Assembly (NCBI GenBank): GCA_963722815.1
Contig: CAVROM010000006.1
Span: 248,001-312,000, forward strand
Direction of reading: 5' to 3'
Origin: DASQFQ01 sp963722815
GTDB lineage: Bacteria > Actinomycetota > Thermoleophilia > Solirubrobacterales > Solirubrobacteraceae
Length of the DNA: 64,000 nt
Part shown: positions 53,190 through 62,471 of the stretch, piece after piece
How positions within the stretch are numbered: position 1 is the first letter of the stretch
Layout: each line of letters opens with the position of its first letter
The notes under the pieces: model-generated
What the model was told of the DNA's origin: nothing
Databases searched by the model: none
What the model saw: the letters and a program-made list of their open reading frames with translations, nothing else
Position numbers and translations under genes: made by a program

Positions 53190-55892
53190 CTACGGCTTGC
53201 TGCGGAAGCGCAGCTTGAGCTCGAGCTCGCCTTCGTACTCGAAGTCCCGCCACGGCACCTCGAAGCACAGCTTCGCGTCGCACGGCCAGGGCTCGCGCGG
53301 GCATTCCGGCTTGTGGTGCGGCGGCAGGGCGAAGGCGCTGTCGGGGGCGACGTAGAACGTCATCCCGCCGATCAGCCGCCCCTCGATCGTGCCGCTGACG
53401 GCCAGCCGGTACTCGGTGTCGAACTGCTCCACCGCCCGCCCGCCCGCCTGGTCGATCTCGAGGTCGATCCAGGTGCGCTCGAGCGGCGCCAGCCGGATCG
53501 ACTCCGTGTTGACGCGGCCGAGCGACCAGCTCCAGCCCTCCGGCAGCGTGCTGGTGACGTGCAGGCGCACGTCGCGCACGACCTCGTCGGGGTTGCGCAG
53601 CCAGAAGCCGCGGGACATCTTGCCCTTGGCGGCGGTCGGGACGAGGTTGCGCTGAGCGATGTTGTTGTCGAACGGCACGAGGTCGCTGTGGCGGACGTGG
53701 TCCGTCGCGGCGAGGTCCTGGGTGACGGCGCGGTCGGCGCTGTTCTCCAGCACGACCAGCACGCACTCGTGGCCGACCTGCGAGGGCGTCCAGGTGAACG
53801 GGCCCGCGACGACGCCGCTGACGGCGCCGGGGAGCACGTTCGTGACGGGGACGGCCGTGGCAGCGCTCATCTCCGACCAGTCGTCGGGCCAGGTGAGCCC
53901 GATCCCGGGGTCGCTGTTGAACGCGTGCACCGTCACCGGGCCGGAGCCGGCGGCGTCGGTGCCGCGGTTCTTCACGCGCGTGTAGAGGTAGGCGGTGCTC
54001 CCGACCGGCGGCTCGACATGGTCGGCGGGGCCGCTGGCCTGCTGGTCCGCGGCGCTCGCGTACGGCGTCGTCCGCACCCAGATGTCCTGCGTCTCCCAGT
54101 AGTTGTCCTGCCACAGCACCTCGCTGAACAGTTCCTGGCCGCTCGTCGAGCCGTAGCGCCCCTCGCGGCCGTCGTTGACATACACGTCGACCGCCTTCGC
54201 GGAGTAGCCGCTGAGGTGGCGGCGGGCGAACGTGTCGTAGATGACCTTGCCGTGGAGCTTGTTCGCCAGCGCGCTCCAGCCGTTCAGTACGCGGTCGGCG
54301 GCCTCCACTTGCTGGCCCATCTGCGTCGCTGTCGAGCTGCTGGCGGGCACGTTGAAGTTGGCCATCAGGTGCAGGCGGATGGTCAAGTCGCGCGCCGCCT
54401 CGCGGACCTGGGGGTACCACTGCGAATCGCCGCCGAGCTTGCGGTAGAGCTCGAACATCGTGGCGCACCACAGCTGGCCGTTCGTGTGGTTCGAGCTCGA
54501 CCCGGTGTACTGCGGGTCGTCGAAGTTGTAGGTGACGTCGTAGCGGCGCCCGCCCCAGCCGCCGCGGGCGTCCCAGGACATCATCCAGCCCCGCGTCGCG
54601 GCCGGATTGGTATGCATGAGGTCGTAGAAGACCGCGGCCAGGAAGTCGCCGAAGCCCTCGCCGGTGCCGCCCGGCGGGTTGTCGAATCCGGGCACGACAT
54701 TGTCTTGGATCGCGTGGCCGTACTCGTGCAGGATCACCATCGCATCCGCCGCATCCGGCACGCCGCCGCCCTCGCCGAAGGTGATCTTCTTCGACATCGA
54801 CAGGTAGTGGGAGTTGTCGGCGCCGTTGAAGCCCTGCGGATCGACCCCGATCGAGAAGTTCGCGACGTTCGTCAGGCCGAGCTTGGTCTGGACGTAGTCC
54901 TGGAACCGGTCGAGGTGGTAGTACGTCATCACGTTCAGGAAGCCCCGGTCCGCTGTGCTGAGGATGAAGTCCCCGAGCGAGTTGATCGGCTCCGCGAAGG
55001 TGGGCGACTCGATCTCCTCCATGCGCACGTGGGCACCGTCGAGGTGGAGGTTGCCGGCGCCGTCGGCAACGTCCAGTCGCGGCAGGACGACCGCGTTGGT
55101 CATCCCGTCGAGCGTCGCCGCCGGCGTGGTCGCGGCCAGGGCGGCGTTGCCGCTGGTGACGACGGGGTTCGGGTCGTACACCCGCCCGGCGCCGGTCGCG
55201 TACTGCGCCAGGTCGACGATGTCGAGGATCGACCCGTCACGCGTGTTGACGAGGACGCGCCAGTTGCCGGCGGGTGCGGTGGCGGCGACGCGGATGTCCC
55301 AGACCAGATAGTGCTGGCCCTCCTGCGGCTTCGCCTCATCCGCCGCGCGCTGGAGCGCGGTCAGCAGTCGCTCGTGGGCGCGCGGCCCGCGATCGTCCTT
55401 CGGCGGGCGGTTCTCGATGCGGCGATAGCGGTAGATGATCAGCGACGGCTCCCGCATCTCGAGGCCCTCGAAGTTCGCGAACCGGCCGAGGGCAATCTCG
55501 CGCGCCTGCCCCTCCTTCACCTTGATCGGCTTGCGCGCGATGTCCTCGGGGATGTCGTAGTGGTAGCCGTTGTAGATCGAGTGGACGGTGCCGTCCCCGA
55601 ACAAGTTCACGACGACCTCGCTCGCGTCGACAGGGATCTCGTCGACGTGCTGGATCCAACGCACGGAATGGGCGTCGACGCCCTCGATGACTGGGCCGTC
55701 GACGAGATCGGGCAGCTCCGCCGCCCACTTGAACAGGTCGGCGCTCTCGCGCAGCGCCTCACGAGCGAGGTCGCGGGGCTGGAACTGCGCCTTGTCGGCG
55801 GCTGGGAGCGTCGTGTCGAACCACGAACGGATCGCTCCCGAGTCGGGATCGTGCTCGACGCGGCTGCTGTCGGTGATCGGGATTCGAGCCAT
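53190..55892 (-). CDS. M36-like (fungalysin/thermolysin-type) metallopeptidase with C-terminal CARDB-like module
   Basis: The 900-residue protein has an N-terminal propeptide-like part (residues 1-220) and DPNPVVTSGN at 240-249. The zinc site is HEYGH at 389-393, with GEGFGDFLA at 411-419 giving the third ligand. A C-terminal part follows: a CARDB-like domain (VGSTAYLYTRVKNRGTDA), then VGHECVLVVLENSAD and FDNNIAQRNLVP, then a Cys-rich stretch (PECPREPWPCDAKLC) and the acidic/basic tail GELELKLRFRSKP. It starts at ATG 55892 and, unusually for this family, has no signal peptide. It is the first intact gene of the operon, 9 bp before the LodA-type gene. It might process the oxidase or act outside the cell. 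Confidence 0.85.
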   Translation of the reverse strand: MARIPITDSSRVEHDPDSGAIRSWFDTTLPAADKAQFQPRDLAREALRESADLFKWAAELPDLVDGPVIEGVDAHSVRWIQHVDEIPVDASEVVVNLFGDGTVHSIYNGYHYDIPEDIARKPIKVKEGQAREIALGRFANFEGLEMREPSLIIYRYRRIENRPPKDDRGPRAHERLLTALQRAADEAKPQEGQHYLVWDIRVAATAPAGNWRVLVNTRDGSILDIVDLAQYATGAGRVYDPNPVVTSGNAALAATTPAATLDGMTNAVVLPRLDVADGAGNLHLDGAHVRMEEIESPTFAEPINSLGDFILSTADRGFLNVMTYYHLDRFQDYVQTKLGLTNVANFSIGVDPQGFNGADNSHYLSMSKKITFGEGGGVPDAADAMVILHEYGHAIQDNVVPGFDNPPGGTGEGFGDFLAAVFYDLMHTNPAATRGWMMSWDARGGWGGRRYDVTYNFDDPQYTGSSSNHTNGQLWCATMFELYRKLGGDSQWYPQVREAARDLTIRLHLMANFNVPASSSTATQMGQQVEAADRVLNGWSALANKLHGKVIYDTFARRHLSGYSAKAVDVYVNDGREGRYGSTSGQELFSEVLWQDNYWETQDIWVRTTPYASAADQQASGPADHVEPPVGSTAYLYTRVKNRGTDAAGSGPVTVHAFNSDPGIGLTWPDDWSEMSAATAVPVTNVLPGAVSGVVAGPFTWTPSQVGHECVLVVLENSADRAVTQDLAATDHVRHSDLVPFDNNIAQRNLVPTAAKGKMSRGFWLRNPDEVVRDVRLHVTSTLPEGWSWSLGRVNTESIRLAPLERTWIDLEIDQAGGRAVEQFDTEYRLAVSGTIEGRLIGGMTFYVAPDSAFALPPHHKPECPREPWPCDAKLCFEVPWRDFEYEGELELKLRFRSKP

Positions 55893-55932
55893 GGGGTCCG
55901 GCCTCACTTCGTTGTGATGAGTGGATCTCTCA

Positions 55933-56051
55933 CTAAGGAGGGGCCGGCGGTCGGCTGTGATACGAGTCGCCGAGGACGACGATGGACTCGCTGGCGCCAC
56001 CCAGCTGCCAAGAGTGTGCGCCGTGTGTCACTCGGACTCGGACACGGAGGT
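55933..56051 (-). pseudogene. C-terminal tail of a gene cut by IS256
   Basis: The minus strand reads FYELRDNLRVRVRVTHGAHS, then WQLGGASESIVVLGDSYHSR and PPAPP, stop at 55933-55935. This looks like a genuine protein end 40 bp upstream of the metallopeptidase and in the same direction. Its upstream part is replaced by the second IS256 element and is not found on the other side. It may have been the first gene of the operon. Confidence 0.5.
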
Positions 56052-57555
56052 TGTCCCGTAGCTCGTAGAACTTGATGGACGGCGGTCCTCCCGCCTCGTC
56101 CGCTGCTGTTGGCAGCGTGGCGAGTGCGAACAAGTCCATCGAGACAGGAGGACCGCCATGGGAACCGTAGATCATGTCGCCGACGAGGTGGTCGGCGCGG
56201 GCCGTATCGAGCGGCTGCCGCAACGGGTTCAGGACGCGCTGGGTGAGCTGGCCGGCGCAGCGAAGGAAGGGCTGCTGGCGCTGAGCGTCGGTGTCGGGCT
56301 GGGCGTGCTGCACGAGATCATGGAAGCCGAGGTCGATGAGGTCGTCGGCCCGAAGGGCAGACACGATCCCGACCGCGCCGCGGTCCGCCACGGCCACGAG
56401 AGCGGCGAGGTCACGCTCGGGGGCCGCCGGGTGCCGGTCAGCCGGCCGCGCGCCCGGACCGCCGACGGCGACCGCGAGGTCGAGTTAGACACCTATGCGC
56501 ATTTCGTGGCGCGTGACCAGCTCGCCGACGTGATGCTCGAGCGGATGCTGGCCGGCGTCTCGACGCGCCGCTACGCGCGGACCGGTGAGCCGGTCGGCGG
56601 CGACATCGACGAGCTCGCCCGGTCGACGAGCAAGTCGGCGGTCAGCCGCGAGTTCGTCTCCCGCACGCGGGAGAACCTGCTCGACCTCATGTCGCGGCCG
56701 CTGGGCGATCTACGGCTGGCGGTCGTGATGCTCGACGGCATCGAGCTCAAGGGCCGCTGCTGCGTCGTCGCGCTTGGGATCGACACTGACGGCGTCAAGC
56801 ATCCGCTGGGGCTGTGGGACGGGTCCACCGAGAACGCCACCGTCGCGACCACGCTGCTCTCGAACCTCACCGGCCGCCGCCTCGACGTCGACCAGGGCGT
56901 GCTCGTCGTGCTCGACGGCGGCAAGGCGCTGCGCAAGGCCGTCAACGACGTCTTCGGCGTCCACACCCCGGTCCAGCGGTGCGTCGGCCACAAGGAACGC
57001 AACGTGCTCGATCACCTGCCCGAACACCAGCGCGACACCGTCCGCCGCCGGCTGCGCGGAGCTTGGGCGCTCGACGACCACGACGCCGCCCTGCAACGGT
57101 TGCGCGTGCTCGCCGACGAGCTCGCACGCACCGATCCGGGCGCCGCCGCGTCGCCGCGTCGGGGGCATGCACGAAACGCTGACCGTGACCAGGCTCGGCG
57201 TGACCGGCCAGCTCAAGCGCACGCTCGCATCGACGAACCCATGCGAGTCGATGATCGAGACCGTCCGCCACACCAGCCGCAACGTCAAGCGCTGGCACAA
57301 CGGCGACATGTGCCTCAGGTGGACCGCCGCCGGCATGCTCGAAGCCGAGCAGCAGTTCCGCAAGATCATCGGCTCCAACGACCTCGCCAAGCTCGCCATT
57401 GCCGTCGAGCACGACGTCGCCGCCACGCGTCGCGCCGCCTTCACCAGCCAGCCGCTAAACGCCTCACCGACCGCGCCGCCGGAGGTCGCCGCTACCACCG
57501 CCTGAGATAATTCACTCAAGGACCGCCGTCACGAAGTTCCACGACGAGCGGGACA
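56052..57555 (+). mobile_element. IS256-family element, second type (decayed)
   Basis: The ends share TGTCCCG, CTCGT, GAACTT and ACGGCGGTCCT in inverted orientation (left 56052-56089, right complement 57519-57555), giving imperfect terminal repeats. Unlike the first IS256 copy, the flanks show no 8-bp duplication, so the surroundings were probably rearranged after insertion. The transposase has a frameshift. Confidence 0.82.
56158..57505 (+). pseudogene. IS256-type transposase, frameshifted
   Basis: The first 330 codons (MGTVDHVADEVVGAGRIERL; LAVVMLDGIELKGRCCVVAL; PVQRCVGHKERNVLDHLPEH) are intact. Near 57150 the frame shifts, after which GMHETLTVTRLGVTGQLKRT and LASTNPCESMIETVRHTSRN, with the catalytic-type Glu in NPCESMIE, follow in another frame to the end at 57505. 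A one-base change explains the loss. The family is IS256/mutator-like but clearly different from the element at 17284. Confidence 0.88.
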
Positions 57556-58082
57556 TCCTCTTACTGGGGCCTGCCGCATATCTCGATCGAGCGTGAGCGG
57601 CCCGGACGTGGTCATCGTCACCTGCTGACCCAGTGGGACGTCGAGCGCTTCATTGGACTGCTGCCGGACTCGGACGAGCTGTCTGAAAGCTTGACGACGA
57701 TCGTGCTCGCGGCCCACGAGCCGGACACGGCCGCCTGGTCGACCGCTGGTGTCGTCGCGCTCTGCGCCTGGCCGCGCGAGCTATGGGAGTGGAGCAACCG
57801 GCCCTACTACGACGCGCATGAGGCCCTGTTTGAGTGCATTGGCGTCGAGGTGGTCCGTGAGCGCGATGGGTGGGGCGGCTATCAGCTCAGATGGACGGAG
57901 TCCCAGGCGCGTGCCTACCAGCTGCGCATGTGCTCCTCCATGAGCTCGGGCATCATCACGATCGGATCACGAATCGCTCAAAGCGCGACTCTGCGCGCGG
58001 TGAGCCGTATGCCGCGCGCTACGCACGGCGTTACGAGGCGTGCGTCTGGGACCTGTACCTGCGCGAGTTCGGGCTCGACTGA
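57556..58082 (+). pseudogene. HExxH metallopeptidase-like gene, truncated and frameshifted
   Basis: Following the IS256 end, the reading YWGLPHISIERERPGRGHRH, LLTQWDVERFIGLLPDSDEL and HEPDTAAWSTAGVVALCAWP runs to AYQLR. After a one-base deletion near 57926 the other frame gives HVLLHELGHHHDRITNRSKR, with the zinc motif HELGH, and ends at 58082. The 5' end is missing, cut by the IS. No family name known. Confidence 0.65.
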
Positions 58083-58791
58083 TCGCACGACCAGATGCGA
58101 CGAACTCACGCGTTGATGTGGTCGAGGCACACGGCGCGCATGACCGCGCCGCGCAACGGCCCTTGCTTGGGGCCGTGGAAGTCGACGTCGACCCAGATCC
58201 CAGGGGCCGAAACGGTGGACGCCGCGGCGCGTGACGGTGCGCCGCCGCTCAAGCGTCGCGCGCAGGCGCTCGCGCTCGTCGCCTGAGAGGCCGAGCTCGG
58301 CGCTGCCGGCGGGGTCTGCGTGTCATCGGGCGCCGCGCGCCCGACGAAGACGGGCCTGGGGCGGCGGGCGGCTACATGCCCGGCCGCCGCTCCGGGGCGT
58401 GGCGCAAGCACAAGCGGGGCGCCCGCCGATGTCGGTGTGGCGCGCAGCCGCATTTGCACGGGCGGCGACACGTGCATTGCGGTTACGAGGCGCGACGGGT
58501 CATCAGGCTCGCGATCGGCACCTCTCCGCTTGCGGGTTGTCGTTACCGGCTCTGCGTCACGGGCGCTGGACACGTCACGGACGTGCCTACGGGCCCCGCC
58601 CCGGTGCGAGCGGGGGTGGCGAGCTCGCTGGTTCGAGCGTGCGGTGGTCCAGGCATTGCCAGGAAGCGGCAGGTACTTCGTGCGGTGCGCGCTCGGCGGC
58701 GGCAGCAACTTTCTGCGCGCCCTGGGCCTCCGGCTCCGCTCCTAGTTGAGGGCTTCACGCTGGAGCGAGCAGGTCCGTGTCGAGATCCGGC
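58083..58791. other. Non-coding or heavily decayed stretch
   Basis: About 710 bp. On the minus strand GIWVDVDFHGPKQGPLRGAV followed by MRAVCLDHINA, stop, near 58106 looks like a protein end. GDERERLRATLERRRTVTRR in a shifted frame may be its upstream part. Otherwise only shadow frames are seen. Confidence 0.35.
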
Positions 58792-59370
58792 CTACGTTGT
58801 CCTTGTTTGCCTCAGGTGGATGAGCGCCAGTTCCGTTTCGAGCGGCGGTGGCGCCCCGGTGCCTCGCTCCGCCTGGCGGGCGGCGCTTGCGGCGTTGATG
58901 CGCAGCGCGGCCGCCCGCGTCTCGTCCAGCAGCGCGGCGATTTCGGCGCTGCCGGCTTCATCGATCGCGAGGACGACGCGGCTCACGTGGACCTCGGGCC
59001 CGTCAAAGCCGCCCCGCCGGCTGGCCTCAGCCGCCGCTTCGGCGATCTCCACGAGCGTGCCGGCGACGGTCTTGGGACGGATGGCCACCGGCAGCCGGGC
59101 CCACTGCTCCTCGCTGAGCCACGGGGACACGGTCGCGCGGTAGAAGTGCTCGAGGGCGCCGCGGCGCGGCTCGGTGCGGACGAGCTCGAGGCAGTCGAGC
59201 TCGTACAGGACGCGCACGTGGTAGCTGACGTTGCCGAGGGGGTTCCTCGAGCGCGTCGGCGAGCTCGCTCGGACTTGCCGCGCCGTGTTCAGTCAGGCGC
59301 TGCAGGATCTGAACGCGGACGCGATTCGAGAGGGCTTTGGGGAGCCGCTCGTCTAGAAAGGAGATCGCAA
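58792..59370 (-). pseudogene. ArsR-type helix-turn-helix regulator with frameshift
   Basis: The N-terminal winged helix (FLDERLPKALSNRVRVQILQ, then RLTEHGAASPSELADALEEP) and the later part (LGNVSYHVRVLYELDCLELV) lie in different frames. They meet at a run of five C near 59240; four C would restore one frame. The C-terminal ligand part (IRPKTVAGTLVEIAEAAAEA) continues to 58792. A sequencing error in the C run is a real alternative, in which case this is a normal regulator. Confidence 0.6.
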
Positions 59371-59559
59371 TGTCCTGGCATCCATGCCGAGTACGAACAG
59401 CTGACTATTGAAGCAAGGTCGCCTTAGCTTCACCACCGTGCGTGGACGATTGTTACCGCGCGAAGAGCGCGGACAGTCACTAGCTTCGAGCCGAAACGGG
59501 GAGGGCGCCTCGCACCGGTCGGGACGGCGTTGCCTGGACCATAGGCGCTGCGCGCGTCG

Positions 59560-59840
59560 TTCGCCGGTGCCACCTTTCAGGGAGCGTGCGCGAAACATCA
59601 GGTAGAAGAGCGCCGCGAGCGCTGGCCCGGTCAGCGGCCGGTGTGCATACACGCCCACCCAGACACGGTCGTGCTCGTCGGCGAACAGGTTCACGTAGTG
59701 GTTGCCGGCGCCGACCGCCCAGATGATTGGCCGCAAGCTCCCGCAGCGACCGCTGCGGCACACACACGTGTCGCCGATCTCGTCGATCACGGCATGGCCG
59801 CATTCCGGATGCGCGACCTGGTAGCGGAACTGGGCCCTTG
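59560..59840 (-). pseudogene. Fragment of unknown protein
   Basis: The minus strand has a protein-like reading: FRYQVAHPECGHAVIDEIGD, TCVCRSGRCGSLRPIIWAVG and DEHDRVWVGVYAHRPLTGPA. It lacks a start and is joined to the transposase remnant on one side. Cys- and Trp-bearing, perhaps metal-binding. Family not recognised. Confidence 0.35.
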
Positions 59841-60112
59841 GTGCCGTGCAAGCCGCCCGACGAAGAAACAGTCGATGCCGACCAGCTCGCCCGGATGGTC
59901 GCTGTCGATGTGCGGCTCGGGCGGCGGCTCCCGCGGCGCTCAAACGGCGCGCGGTAGCCAGCGACCAACGCCAAGCGCTTGGCGCGGGTGTTCAACCCGT
60001 GCCGCAAAGCGTCTTGTAGACGCCGTTGGGCGACACGATCAGCCCGCCCTACTCCGCTCGCGCCAAGCGCGTCGAGACCCGCTTCGGACCGAAGCACGTC
60101 ATCCTGCGTCAT
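59841..60112 (-). pseudogene. IS481/integrase-core transposase remnant
   Basis: From ATG 60112 the reading MTQDDVLRSEAGLDALGASG, then ADRVAQRRLQDALRHGLNTR continues to PEPHIDSDHPGELVGIDCFF and VGRL in a second frame. HTKG-type sequence follows, as in IS481-like integrases (DSDHPGELVGIDCFFVGR pattern). At least one extra base and a truncation make it non-functional. Confidence 0.6.
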
Positions 60113-60423
60113 GTGGCTCTGCTCCATTCACTTTGGCGGTGAAGGAGCCACCATGAGCCGCAACACGGACGGCCCCGACGCTCTCGGGCCGTCCTGCTCT
60201 AAAGACGCTTCGCTCTCCCCATCATCTGTCGGGAGAACATGGAGTCAGTTCAGCCTAGTCGCGCATCGAGCGCACGGACGCCTACGCGGCCTGCGCGACA
60301 GGGTCGAGCGGACTAAGGCACGCTGTACCTCGATCCGTGAGTGCACGGGCACCACGCTCACGGCGCGCGTGCCGGTGCGGGCCCGGCGTAGACCGCGCCC
60401 ACGAGGAGGAGTAGCGTCGGCAC
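60113..60423. other. Intergenic, no gene seen
   Basis: About 310 bp upstream of the ABC exporter. A GGAGG lies 13 or more bases before the ATPase start, rather far for a ribosome site. No gene. Confidence 0.4.
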
Positions 60424-61107
60424 ATGAGTGCTGACCCAGTGCTCAGCCTGAGTGGCATCGAGCACGCGTACCGCCGGACCGTGGCGCTCCGCGGCGTGTC
60501 GCTGACCGTCGGCGAGGGCGAGGTGGTCGCCGTCACCGGTCCGAGCGGCTGCGGCAAGTCCACGCTGCTGCACATCGGCGCGGGGATCCTACGACCGCAG
60601 CGTGGACTCGTACAGGTCCTGGGCCAGGACCTCGCCCTCCTGGACGAGAGAACGCGAACCCAGCTCCGGCGCCACAGGATCGGCATCGTCCTCCAGTTCG
60701 GCCAGTTGGTGCCTGACGTACCTGTCCTCGACAACGTCGCGCTCCCGCTCATGTTCAACGGTGAGGGGCGTCTGCTGGCTCGCAAGGCGGCGGCGGAGTG
60801 GTTGACACGCGTCGGCGTCGAGGATGAGCGCGACTCGGTGCCGGCCGAGCTGTCCGGGGGTCAGACGCAGCGCGTCGCCCTCGCGCGTGCCCTCATCACC
60901 GACCCCGCCGTGATCCTGGCCGACGAGCCGACGGGGAGCATGGACACGCTGGGTGGCGAGATGCTGCTGCGATTGCTGCTCGACAACGCCCGTGAGCGAA
61001 GCGCCTCGATCGTCCTCGTCACGCACGACAACGTCGTCGCCTCACGAGCCGACCGCGAGGTGCGCCTGCGGGATGGCGTGGTCGAATCCGAGAGCGTGCT
61101 GCGATGA
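60424..61107 (+). CDS. ABC transporter ATP-binding protein, LolD/MacB-like
   Basis: The 227-residue ATPase has Walker A (TGPSGCGKSTLLH, residues 38-50), a Q-loop (GIVLQFGQLVPDV), the signature LSGGQTQRVALARAL and Walker B VILADEPTGSMD. This is the LolD/FtsE subfamily that drives MacB-type or FtsX-type permeases. The stop overlaps the ATG of the permease (ATGA), so the two are coupled. Substrate unknown. Confidence 0.95.
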   Translation: MSADPVLSLSGIEHAYRRTVALRGVSLTVGEGEVVAVTGPSGCGKSTLLHIGAGILRPQRGLVQVLGQDLALLDERTRTQLRRHRIGIVLQFGQLVPDVPVLDNVALPLMFNGEGRLLARKAAAEWLTRVGVEDERDSVPAELSGGQTQRVALARALITDPAVILADEPTGSMDTLGGEMLLRLLLDNARERSASIVLVTHDNVVASRADREVRLRDGVVESESVLR

Positions 61108-62471
61108 GGGTGCCTGAGGCCATGTTGATCGCGCGTCCCGCCGCGAGAGCCGACCGCGGCCGCATCCTGCTCATCGCCGTCACGGCGGCCGTTGCCGGCG
61201 GCTTGCTGATCGCCGCCGCAAGCGTCGCCCGGATCTCGAGCGACGCCGAATCGGTCTCCGAGGGAACGGCACCGTATCTGTACGCGTCGGACGACGGCAT
61301 GCGGCCGGGCGTACTGATCGGCGCGGCCATGCTCACGATCCCACTCCTCGCCTTCGCGCTGCAGGCGCTGCGCGTCGGCTCGGTCGCGCGTGATCGACGG
61401 ATGGCGGCCCTCCGCCTCGCCGGGGCGACGCCCCAGGACGTGCGGCTCGTGGCCGCCGCCGAGTCCGGAGGCGCCGCGCTCACCGGCGGGCTGTTCTCCG
61501 GCTGGGTATATGCGCTGCTGTGGCTAGTGCTCGGGTTGCTGCCGCCGTGGAAGCTCGAGCTGCTGCCAAACCCGGGGGTGCTGGACCTCCTGGTTTGGGC
61601 CGGTGTCGCCATCCTTGCCGGCATCGCCGGCGCGTGCGCCGGCGCGGCCGTGCAGCAGCGCGTCATCACCGAGCCGCTCGGCGTCTACCGCCGAGCGAGA
61701 CCGCGTGGTCCGGGTCGCCTGAGCGTCGCCGCGATCGCCGCCGGCCCAGCCCTCGTGGTCGCGGGTGTCCTGCTGCTCAACTCCAGCGATTTCGCCAGCT
61801 ACGTCCTCTGCCTCGGCGGAGTCGTCGTCACCGCGCTGGGCGCCGGGCCCCTGCTCGTCCACCGGCTCGGCCGCCGGCTCCGGGAACGCGGCGGCGCCGC
61901 GGAGATGCTCGCCGGCTGGCGGCTGGAGTCCGAGCCACGCACGATGGGGCGGGTAGCGATGGTGCTCTTCCTCTGCGGCTTTACCCTCGGGTTCGAGAGC
62001 ACTTTCGCCCGGCTCTGGTACGGCGACGATTTCGGCGACGCGATCGCGTCGGGCGAGACCGGCGTCTACCTCATGGCCGTGGCGGCCGCAGGTGCGTTCG
62101 GCGCGGTCGTACTCGCCGTCCTCACGCTCGTCGTAGGCGCCGCGGAGCAACTGCTCGACGGTCGCCGCTCGCTCGCCACGCTCGTCGCCATGGGCGTCGA
62201 GTTGCCGGTCCTGCAACGGACGCTGCATCGGCAGCTGGCGGCCGCGTCGGTGCCGGCCGTGCTCTGGGGCGTCGCGACGGCAGCCGCCGGCATGTCAATT
62301 CTGTCCGTGGACTTCGAAGACATTGGCTCGCTCGGCCCGTTCGCCCTCCTGACGGCGCTGGGGGCACTGGTTGCCTGGCTCGCCGTGACGCTGGCCGCGC
62401 GTCTCGCGACGCGCCTGCTTGCACCCCGGCTACGTGCGGCGGTCGACCCCGAGAACCTCCGCGTGGCGTGA
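61104..62471 (+). CDS. FtsX-like ABC transporter permease
   Basis: This 455-residue permease has about ten hydrophobic segments arranged in two halves. They include ILLIAVTAAVAGGLLIAAAS near the N-terminus, LIGAAMLTIPLLAFALQALR with DRRMAALRLAGATPQDVRLV (an FtsX-type coupling segment), and a second half ending in TALGALVAWLAVTLAARLAT. It pairs with the upstream ATPase. Its end overlaps the KAP NTPase gene on the other strand by 42 bp. Confidence 0.9.
   Translation: MRVPEAMLIARPAARADRGRILLIAVTAAVAGGLLIAAASVARISSDAESVSEGTAPYLYASDDGMRPGVLIGAAMLTIPLLAFALQALRVGSVARDRRMAALRLAGATPQDVRLVAAAESGGAALTGGLFSGWVYALLWLVLGLLPPWKLELLPNPGVLDLLVWAGVAILAGIAGACAGAAVQQRVITEPLGVYRRARPRGPGRLSVAAIAAGPALVVAGVLLLNSSDFASYVLCLGGVVVTALGAGPLLVHRLGRRLRERGGAAEMLAGWRLESEPRTMGRVAMVLFLCGFTLGFESTFARLWYGDDFGDAIASGETGVYLMAVAAAGAFGAVVLAVLTLVVGAAEQLLDGRRSLATLVAMGVELPVLQRTLHRQLAAASVPAVLWGVATAAAGMSILSVDFEDIGSLGPFALLTALGALVAWLAVTLAARLATRLLAPRLRAAVDPENLRVA

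Noticed and set aside
51978..56075. A 1365-codon open frame on the plus strand
   Set aside because: It lies antisense to the LodA-type and peptidase genes and is mostly Arg/Val/Gly/Ala-rich with no domain; a typical shadow frame of GC-rich coding DNA.
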